Shown: positions 55,454 through 64,000 of the stretch, piece by piece | Numbering within the stretch: position 1 is the first letter of the stretch | Layout of the letters: each line of letters begins with the position of its first letter | Assembly: GCA_025667525.1 (NCBI GenBank) | Contig: CM046878.1 | Span: 391,038,974 to 391,102,973, forward strand | Origin: Glebionis coronaria | Taxonomy: Eukaryota; Streptophyta; Magnoliopsida; Asterales; Asteraceae | Direction: 5' to 3' | Length of the DNA stretch: 64,000 nucleotides | The notes under the pieces: generated by a model | Told to the model about the DNA's origin: nothing | Databases searched by the model: none | Seen by the model: the letters and a program-made list of their open reading frames with translations, nothing else | Made by a program: the position numbers and the translations under genes

Positions 55454-57046
55454 TGTTAATGCAAGTAATGCCTAAAAAACATTATTAGTGTTAACTAATC
55501 TTTCTTAGTTTTGATCACAACAAACCATACAACACATTTAGTGTAGAAACACAAAATGAATTATTTAACCAACACTATCATCAAGGTAATAATCATATCA
55601 CTAACCTTTCTTAATCATACTTAGTGATCATCAAAATGATTATCCTTAAAACTCACTTTTGCTAATAAGACAAAAGTATTTTTAATAAACTTTCTTTTTT
55701 AGAAAATGTTTTATTAAAAAGGAAAATGAAAATTTGAAAATGGCATATTCCAAATGCTGTTAGAATATCCTTTGAAGGGTTTAAATACCTCAGATATTCC
55801 CACCCCACTAAAAGACAAAAAACGGAGCGGATTCTAGTGGCGGTACCTTAAGTACCTAGGGGGTACCTTATCGATAAGGTACCGCGGGGTGAGATAAGGT
55901 ACCGCGCACAGAAGACCGTTATAGATCCGTTATACTTTGTCTCCTTTAAATAGTGGGTCAAATCTCATTTTCCAGTAAGCCTCTTGGACGATTTTCTCAG
56001 CCCTCTTTCTATTTTCTATAGAATAATCATTAGTAAATGATCACTTAATTTGTTAAGGATGTTTACATATGATTATCCTCTTGATCCCCTCCTCTACCAT
56101 GTCCAATGAGAATATCACTCACTCACTAGTGTTGTGATAAAGATGAATCTATGAGCTAGTCATATTCATCATTATAACCCTTTTTGTTTTAGGTCAATCC
56201 AATGTATTTATGAATACTTGGACTAGTTGTGTTCATCCAAGTTATTTGTGGATACTTGGATTTGTTGTGTACATCCATTGCATATGTGTTTGCTTGGATT
56301 TGTGTTGTGTAAATTCAAGCTACATGTGTGTACTTAGGTAAGTCTAGTTGAGGTGTAATAGATTTGATTAGGAGTTCTCACTAAACTATAAAGTGATGTG
56401 GTTGTGTCTTGTGAGTTCTCACTAAACTTTAAAGTGACTAGTAGTTGTGTTGTGTGAAGTTCTCACTTAGCTTCAAAGTGAAGAGTCGTGAAGATTGGTT
56501 CTAGCTTTCGATTAGAACTCGACATCTAGCCTTGTGTCGTAAAATGGTGAAGTAGGCAACGTCGTGAAGATTGGTTCGATTAGAACTCGACATCTAGCCT
56601 TGTGTCATTAAATTGTGAAGTAGGCAACGTCGTGTAGATTGGTCCTAGCTAAAGATTAGGTCTCGACATTTAGCTTAGTGTCGGAAAATAATGTAAGCAA
56701 CGTTGTAAGGTTTTCTCCGCCGAGAAGGGAGCTTGTGGATATAGTGGAAATCTCGAGTAGGTGTACTCGAGGAGTGGAGTAGAAACGAGGATAGAGACTC
56801 GTTGTCGAACCACTATAAATCTTGGTGTCTTCCCACTAGGTTGTCTCCTTCCTTGCTCTTTACTTATTTCATTATAATTATACTTGCTTATTATTATTGC
56901 TAGTGCATTTCAATTGAACCTAATCATTATGCAACTTAGCTTTAAGTAAAAGATAGTTTTGATACAAACCAAATTGAAAGTAATTTTAATTTGGTCACCA
57001 ATCGAAGAGAAACTATTCAACCCCCCCCCCTCTTCTAGTTTCTGCA
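55454..57046 (+). repeat. Element E 3' LTR, 1593 bp
   Basis: Same ends as the 5' LTR. Carries palindromic module 5 (55839-55907) with one G change in the left arm (GGGTACC). An 8-bp deletion near 56575 and a shorter C run distinguish it. Confidence 0.92.
55839..55907. repeat. Palindromic module 5 (E 3' LTR)
   Basis: LTR copy of module 1. The central CCTTATCGATAAGG is intact; the left outer arm has one mismatch (CTAGGGGGTACC for CTAGGCGGTACC). Confidence 0.85.
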
Positions 57047-57051
57047 TCTTA

Positions 57052-58554
57052 TTTTTCGATCCAAGTATCCCTGAAAAGGTAATTAAAGTGGCTTTCCAAT
57101 GCAAGAAACGAGAACTAAATTGGAGGTCGGAAAGTGGGTCAAAAATAGATTACAACAGTCGGAGGTCAAAATAGTTTTGAAGTCAGCCTATTTTCTTTTT
57201 AAGTTTTAGGTTGTTTGGGGTACTTAGGGTTGCATTGGAATCTTCTAACGAACATGAGAGATGGTTTATATATTATAGTAAGTATCTGCATTGGGGCTAA
57301 GGTTGTGGTTTCGGGTAAGACCCGCTAATCATAACAAACGTTTTGTATGTTTAAAATCAGTAAATCTAGAATGACAAAAGTATATATATATATATATATA
57401 TCGGGACCTTAACAGTAGCTTTATGGTTGGGGAAAATGGGAGGTGTTAGCTAACATATGTAAGGGCATAAATATTCCCTTTACAGAGAGCATGGGTATGT
57501 TTAGGTGGGTGTTTGACTTATAGTTTGGAGACCTAAAAGTTGGGACTGTTTTGTGTAAAATATGAACGAGATAGTTATCAAACTTAAACAAGTTAAGGGC
57601 TTGTTAGCGAAGGGTAATGGGGTGTTTAGAGCATATAAATGAGGGTCATATATGGGAGTAGGCTAGATGTCCATCATAGGTTGATGAGCCATCTTAGTGA
57701 TTGGTTCATGTTTTGATTATGTGTTTTTGGTCTGTTAGCTTTTTGCTAGTGCGAGGACTTTTGGAGAAGCTCAATCAGGTGAGTTTCATAGTCCCATGTT
57801 TTCTAATGTTTATGACTTCCAGATGGGATGGAAGAGACACTGTTATGTTATTTATAAATTATGCTGTGAATATTTGGCGTTGGTAATGGACTTATGTGTG
57901 CATACTTATATGATTAACTGCTAGTTGATTCTTGATTGTTTATGTTTTGACTTGGTACCAAGGGGTTATTGGCAAGGCGGGGCCTTGGGATTTGGTTCAT
58001 AGGTGTTGGATGCCTATGGGAGTATGGTGTTTGGTATGGCTGAGAGCCTGGGTTTGGTTTGATTGGTTAAATCTTGAATGTTAGTTTGTTAATGCATATT
58101 AGTATCTTGGTTGTTACTCACAGCTTTTGGTATGATTTTGGCGTTTGAGTCTAAACCTATGACTCTCACCAACTTTATGTTGACGTGTTTTAGTGTCTCT
58201 TTCAGGTGATACTATGGTTAAGCATGAGAACATAAGTGGCTAGGATTTGGAGAGCGTAGGAATGCATTTAGAAGGAGATCCCCGTTTCCTTCTTAGTTTT
58301 TTTATTTGTTCATTTAATAAGTGATACTGTTGGCACACATATGTTTGTTTTGGTTATGTTATTTGTTTGTCTTGGGTAAGAGGTAGGACTGTTACCTACT
58401 TACCTAGACTCCTGCATTTGTTGAGATGTTGTCATGACTTTTGTGTCACCATTTTATGACATTTCTTATTTCATATAGTTATCTCTATAGACACGCCATG
58501 TTGTGATGATATCCATACGTCGCGCCCCATATTCCGCCATGGTGGGGTGTGACA
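57052..58554 (+). repeat. B 3' LTR, second part
   Basis: Continues the B LTR after element E, starting TTTTTCGATCCAAGTATCC, and ends GGGGTGTGACA at 58554. It lacks the long (TA)n tract of the 5' copy and is followed by the TSD TTTGA. Confidence 0.9.
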
Positions 58555-58559
58555 TTTGA

Positions 58560-60170
58560 TGATCTCAAATGGCTCTAGACTCAATCATGTATTTTGGATT
58601 TTAGTGATCGGAGGCTGGAGAGGAGTGCCACCATTTCAATACTAATTTATTCAGAGTGAATAAATCAATAGATAATGCGTTTTCTCCGTGTGATTAAAAC
58701 AAATATCTTTTGAGAGCTGGGATGGGTTGTGCATTGCATCACTTGGTCCATGATGTCTATCTTCAATATCGAGCATCATTAAAATGATCTCAATAGCATA
58801 TGAATTGACCCGGTTTCTGCCTAAGCTGTAAGGAGGGCTACTTTCTTTACACCCTTTATCTTTACAATTCTTTTTCATTCTTCAACCCCTTCAATGCTTA
58901 CCAATACGTCATAACTAGCACCTTATTGTGATTGTTCCAGTGCTAACTTAAGTACTTGGTCGGCATTCAGCTACGTTCACAATCTTTCTCCATCTTTCCT
59001 AAGGACTTCTATCTAGCTATGTAATGTCCTTGGGAAGATTCCTCCGGTTCTAGAGGAATCATTGGACTTTAACCTATCCTACCATCCTTATGTCACCACA
59101 ATCGTCACCGTCGTGAATTAAGATGTTGTGGGTAAGTATACGTCACCATGAAATCCATTTTGATATCCAAATCCATTTTGCTCCCCCTTAACATATTCCA
59201 CGATATTCGAAAACATTTCGCACATGTCGGGATGAGCCAACATATTAAGTCAAACCATTAAATTTATTGATCTCATTATTAAATCACATCTTCTCCCCCA
59301 TATTAAAAAATATTAACCCAATCGATGTTTTTAATATCAATTGATTTAATAACGTTTTAAGAAAATCTGGGAGAAAATGAAAATCCAATTATCTTCATGC
59401 TTTTCACAAGCTCCCCCTCAAATTAATGAGGGTGTACTTGAAACGTAAATTAAATACCTTTTAAACACAAGTGTAAGGTATTTATCACGTGCAAAGATCA
59501 TATATGATAATGTATTCACAAGATTAGCGAAATACGAGGTTGGACCTGAATGATGGAGAACATCATATGATAGAATCACATGGTTCTTGTTTACGAATGT
59601 TGGTCGCCTCGTCACGTCTGAAGTTATCTCTTTACACCATGTGTACGATTGATATCGTTGTCTTGACACCAATATGTGAACTTGGCACTTTCGACATCAA
59701 AAATTTTGAATGCTGGACAATTGCTCCCCCTCAATTGTTGACCCGTGTTCTATCGAAAGAGTTGTAGTCGCCGTTTGAGTAGTTGCATCATCGAGTATGT
59801 AGATATCAATAGTAAATTGCTACGGTTCGTGGAGATGATAACTTCATAAAAAACCATCCGAGAAAATTAATTCCCGTTGTTGAGTCAAAGCTTTCCGGTG
59901 AAATGCTTGACTTGAATGTGAAAAGCGGGTTACTATCTGAAATAATAGCAAACCATGATTGAGCATGTTTTAAAACATTTGAACTTCTGCTCGAACTTTA
60001 TTTATAACCCCGTGTCATTATTGAATGACATTTCTAGGATCGTAAATATTATCGATTCCAGAAGACATGCTCTTTTTATCAAAACAATTTCGAACACACA
60101 GTTTTGAAAGATTTAGAAAAACCTTTTGAAAAATTATTGAAAAAGTGTGTTCAACGTTTTGAAAAAACAA
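58560..60170 (-). other. C internal region with repeated G-rich purine tracts
   Basis: No recognised gene. On the minus strand it holds several AGGGGGAG-type tracts (plus-strand CTCCCCCT near 59183, 59409 and 59722, and CTCCCCCAT near 59291). They resemble the functional PPT at 16046-16060. Their number suggests duplicated or decayed PPT regions. The rest is AT-rich. Confidence 0.4.
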
Positions 60171-61598
60171 TTACTTGAGCTTAAGACTTTGAATATCTTA
60201 CGAAACGAGCTCAAGTCCGAGAAGTTGTTAACTTCCTGTTGTTAAGGATAAGTTACCATCGGTGATAAACTTTCCTTTTAACCGAGGAACAAGTTCTAAG
60301 ATGACATGTACTTAGAAATCGTGTTCATGAGCTTGAAAACTTTTGAATGTTTTAACGGAAAGCTCATGATCGAGAAAGATCAATTTCTCGTTATGAGGAA
60401 AATTTCTCTTATTTAAAAGATACACTTTCCTTTCTGAGCTTAAAACTTCGAATGTTTTAAGACAAGCTCATGACCGAGAAAGGTTAATTTCTCGTTATGA
60501 GGATAAGTTATCATAAAAGATAATCTTTCCTTTATTTGAAGTTCGAGTTACAGTCTGACATTTAACTGTAAGTTATTGTGCATGAGCTTAAAAACTTTGA
60601 ATGATTTTAATGTTAGCTCATGCCCGAGAAAAATTAATTTCTTGTTGAAAGGATAAGTTTTATCATCGGCGATAAACTTTCCTTTTAATTGAAGAACAAG
60701 TTCTAAGTTGACATTTATTTAGAATTCGTTTTCATGAGCTTGAAAAACCTTGAATGTTTTAACGTAAAGCTCATGACCGAGAAAGATGAATTTCTCGTTA
60801 AGAAGAAAAGTTCTCTTATTTAAAAGATACACTTTACTTTATGAGCTTAATAACTTGGAATGTTTTAGTACAAGCTCATGACCGAGAAAAATTAATTTCT
60901 CGTTACGAGGGTAAGTTATCATTTAAAGATAAACTTCCCTTTATTAGAAGCCCGGGTCATTGTCTGACATTTAACAATGAACCATTTACACGAGCTTAAA
61001 ACCTTTGAATGGTTTTAACATAAGCTTGTGTCCGAGAAAATTTAATTTCTCGTTAATGAGGATAAGTTTATCATCGGCGATAAACTTTCCTTTATATGAA
61101 GATCGGGGGTCATCGTCTGACATTTAACGATGAACCATATACACGAGCTTAAAACCTTTGAATGGTTTTAACGTAAGCTCATGTCCGAGAAAGTTTAATT
61201 TCTCGTTAATGAGGATAAGTTTATCATCGGCGATAAACTTTCCTTTATTTAAAGAACGGGTCATCGTCTGACATTTAACGATGAGTCATATACACGAGCT
61301 TAAAACCTTTGAATGGTTTTAAGATAAGCTCGTGTCCGAGAAAACTTAATTTCTCGTTTTGAGGATAAGCTATCATTGATCGATAAGCTTTCCTATCTTT
61401 GAAGCACGGGTTACAGACTGTGATTTATCTATAAGCCTCTGTGCATGAGCTTAAAAACTTTGAATGTTTTTAGTATTTGCTCATGCCCGAGAAAAATTAA
61501 TTTCTCGTTGTAAGGATAAGTTTATCATCAGCGATAAAACTTCCTTTCTTTGAAGATCGAGTTACAGTCTGTAATGTGACTATAAGTCCTTGTGGTAA
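60171..61598. repeat. Tandem hairpin array of element C, about 10 units
   Basis: GAGCTT anchors occur at 60177, 60329, 60436, 60584, 60736, 60843, 60992, 61145, 61296 and 61447. Most units are 148-153 bp; two are 107 bp. A full unit holds four inverted repeats: GAGCTTA/TAAGCTC, CGAGAAA/TTTCTCG, AAGTTTATC/GATAAACTT, and a variable stem around the loop CTGACATTTA. The variable stem is TCATCGT/ACGATGA, TTACAGT/ACTGTAA, TCATTGT/ACAATGA or TTCTAA/TTAGAA. The 107-bp units lack the last stem. Units 2-4 and 5-7 repeat with a 405-bp higher-order period. The array is non-coding. Confidence 0.9.
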
Positions 61599-61600
61599 GC

Positions 61601-63690
61601 TTAACCATGAATCCCCTGAGACACTTGTTTCTCCGATATCTGCTTCTTCAGCAACCAAACTCTAAGAGTGTCCTTAGTTGAACGGTATACAACGATTGGA
61701 CCGCTTCGTTCTTTTGGAACATCAACTTTGGTACCTGCATTCTCATTAGGAATTTGCTTGCTTTGACATGGGTTAGTGATATCAATTATAGAAGCACGTG
61801 GGGGTTCACAGTTGGCTTTACTTGTGTCAGAGGCGACCTGAGTAGATGATTCACTTATCTTAGCTCGCACATGTTTCCTTTTATAGAAAACCTTAAGTTT
61901 AGGCTTAAGTGAAGTATCATCTTTATCAATTTCCTCCCTAGTAGTCTTAGTAGAGTCGGAGACTATCCTAGTTAAAGGGCACTCGTTTCCTACAAGAGTG
62001 AAAGTTCTACCAGTGGGGCACCAAACTTTACCCATGGGTTTGATTTTAGCTATCCACTGGGTTATAAGTCTAGCACGGGAGTTCACCTCATCAAGTAATT
62101 TCTTGACACAAGAATCATGATTTGCCGTAAAGACACATTTTCTACATGTTTTACAAGTAGCATATTTAATGTCCGAGTAAGATCTAGAATCCCTAGATGA
62201 TTGATTGATGCTCCTAGGATTGGACATGCTACGGTTAGCACTGTTGGGTAAACTAGAAGGCATCTGACTAGGTTTGAAATTCCTATCTCTTACTTGTGTC
62301 TTTTGAATAGCTTCCCTTTGACCAAAATCATGGCGCACATCATTTGAACTAGTTCTAGACATGTTCTTTGAACTATTCTTAGAGAAACTAGAGGCAATCA
62401 TGTGATTAGGTCTTGCTAAAGCTGATTTAGTCGCATTAGGCCTAGTTGGTGGAGTCACTATTCTAGAAATATGAACCGTATCAACTTGGGAGGCAAACCG
62501 CGGTCTCGAGGATTGTGATCCCTCGGATCTAAATACAGTAGGTTGTCTGACAGTCAGTTGTCTTACGAACTGATTTGTAGGCGGTTTCCCCAAGATTGAT
62601 GGTTTTTCAAGCTTAGTGTCCACACTAGGTCCTCTAGTTTTCCTTAACTCGTTTTTCAACGCAGCTATAACAAAAACCTTTTCCTAAACTTGAGCCTTTA
62701 AAGTCTCATTCTCTTTGAGCAATCTATCTTGGGATGCCAATTTAGACTCTAGTAACTGAAATTGTTTCAAAAGATTATCCTTTTCAGCTTTAGAATCTAA
62801 AACTTTTTGATCCAATTTTATTTCAAGAACAACGTTAGACTTTTCAAGTTTTTCAAAGTATGTTTCAAATTTGTCTGTTTTCTTAGAGAATTCTAATTTG
62901 GCATCCTTAAGATCTTTTGATTGTTGAGATACAATCGTTTCGAGCTCTCTAATCTTGGAATCAGAAGCAGTCAATGAAGCAGTTATAAGACAATTATCAT
63001 GATGTTTATCATTTTGAACACTTTCTCCCCCATTATGACTCACATCGGATGAATCAGAAGTGGTATTTCTATCACTCTTTTCCATCCCATGTTTGTCATA
63101 ATTAGGTTCAGAATGCTCAATATGCGGCATTGCATCAGCATATACATCATAAACAACATTACATTGTACCATGTTCGCAGGCTCTTCGTCATGAACAGGT
63201 AAGGTGCCATCAAAAGAGATCTCGTGAACATTCCCTGACGTGTCACTAGTATCATGTTGTCCTCCTGATTCTGTGCTCTTGCCATCGTTAGGCTCCAAGT
63301 TATCAACCGTATGACCATTCTCCTCTTGCATCTCAGATTCTTGCACTCCATTATCATACGCTTGCTGAAGTCGAGATCTTTCATAAATCGAAGACGAGAC
63401 CGATGTCATGAGTTCCAATATTGTATCATGGAAAACTCAAAGCTCGATATGTGTATCTCGAAGAAATGATTGGCAAATCACTGAACTTTCAGACTTGATG
63501 ATATTGAATTGGAGGAAAGGCGTGAGTTGTGTCACAAGAGTCTTATATGCAAGTGCCGATGCAGAGTGATTAAAGTTTTCATGGTTGAGTTGCTCGGCGA
63601 GTTGGGTCAAAGTGGTGAATATTGAGTCGATGAATATATGACGATCTTGACCAAAGATTGTCACATATTCGCTCCCTCCTTGAATTCATG
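61601..63690 (-). pseudogene. gag: Gag-like polyprotein of element C, two internal stops
   Basis: One minus-strand frame runs from about 63690 to 61601 with only TGA at 63437-63439 and TAG at 62684-62686. No ATG starts it; a TGA closes it upstream near 63690. The first third is acidic. Residues coded at about 62990-62690 form a Lys/Glu/Leu coiled coil (KLEFSKKTDKFETYFEKLEK). The last third is basic and Ser-rich with CKTCRKCVFTANHDSCVKKL and WCPTGRTFTLVGNECPLTR. The latter is a pattern I associate with the end of copia Gag in Asteraceae, where protease normally follows. Here the frame ends and the hairpin array begins. No CCHC knuckle is seen. Confidence 0.65.
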
Positions 63691-64000
63691 AAAGAGTGAC
63701 AAGATGAGACTAAAGCATTCGAAATGAAGTGATGCCATTTTTTCTAACTTTGTCTTGCATTTTATGCAAGTCTCCCTCTTGAAACTTCAAATTCCACGAC
63801 TCCATTGAATTTCGAGATAAAAAATTCTTCGATCCTTTTTTGGTAAAATATATTTTCCTCGGCTCAATAGTTTCTTTATCGGCTCAAACGTTGTCACTTT
63901 GTCAAATCTCGATTCGAATTTCGAATATTGGCACAACTAGTCAGCGGCTCCAAAGCATTATCGGCCAATGAGATGTGTAATGCCACTAATATTCAAATAT
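63691..64000 (-). other. C sequence upstream of the gag frame
   Basis: AT-rich, no clear PBS or LTR edge. A short minus-strand frame starting MASLHFECFSLILSLFHEF overlaps the gag frame start and may be its displaced N-terminus. Confidence 0.3.

Larger units (their letters stand above)
47537..57046 (+). mobile_element. Element E: non-autonomous LTR element with three ORFs
   Basis: 9.5 kb with TSD TCTTA at 47532-47536 and 57047-57051. LTRs 47537-49138 and 55454-57046 differ at about 20 bases by eye plus an 8-bp and a poly-C indel. A copia-style PBS (TGGTATCAGAGCG) and PPT (AAAAAGGGGGAGAT) are intact. The 6.3-kb interior has no protease, integrase or RT. It encodes three proteins of unknown function, separated by palindromic modules also found in the LTRs. 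Mobility would depend on enzymes supplied in trans. Confidence 0.9.
58555..64000 (-). mobile_element. Element C, 5' part (gag, hairpin array, unassigned)
   Basis: Resumes C after B. Minus-strand order from the right edge is gag-like pseudogene (63690-61601), hairpin repeat array (61598-60171), then unassigned sequence to 58560 that continues at 17256. No protease, integrase, RT or RNase H was found anywhere in the visible 7 kb, so C looks like a gag-only non-autonomous copia element. The 5' LTR is beyond 64000. Confidence 0.75.

Noticed and set aside
59540..59767. Overlapping 75- and 84-codon frames on opposite strands in C
   Set aside because: No homology to gag or pol, AT-rich composition, and each could arise by chance.
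60171..61598. CRISPR array
   Set aside because: Units are 107-153 bp of related sequence without unique spacers, and the DNA is plant retrotransposon.

Overview
This window is repeat-rich plant nuclear DNA. I found no convincing host gene, rRNA, tRNA or CRISPR array. Nearly all of it is LTR retrotransposons, and several can be placed in a strict nesting order because their target-site duplications (TSDs) are readable. Domain order (Athila, Tat and chromodomain Ty3/gypsy; Ty1/copia gags) shows a flowering plant. The Gag sequences look to me like those of Asteraceae elements, but that is recollection, not a search.

Layout: (1) 1-8711 is a minus-strand Athila element with an open 1889-codon Gag-Pol, PBS and 5' LTR; its 3' LTR lies left of the window. 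(2) 8712-11460 is a decayed gypsy leader-ORF/gag/protease remnant (element F). (3) 11461-12746 is AT-rich unassigned DNA with a tRNA-like T-arm. (4) From 12747 a plus-strand copia element D (LTR, PBS, broken gag) is interrupted at 15733 by a minus-strand, apparently gag-only copia element C. C continues at 58560-64000. (5) C is split by chromovirus B (17262-58554, TSD TTTGA). (6) B's 5' LTR holds a second element of the same family, A (17907-39040, TSD CTCAC). (7) A's integrase region holds a young Tat element (25831-36094, minus strand, TSD AAAGG) whose LTRs differ at 2 of 581 bases. (8) B's 3' LTR holds element E (47537-57046, TSD TCTTA), a non-autonomous LTR element with three unusual ORFs.

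The Athila and Tat polyproteins are open throughout and could drive transposition if transcribed. The A, B, C, D and F reading frames are broken. C and E carry no recognisable polymerase and would need enzymes supplied in trans.

The most interesting signals are: a 1.4-kb tandem array in C whose ~150-bp unit encodes up to four hairpins with compensated stem changes; five copies in E of a module built on a 26-32 nt palindrome, three of them between ORFs; about 20 TTCGGAA motifs in the Athila LTR; and a convergent, apparently spliced antisense gene with its own TATA box in the young Tat element.
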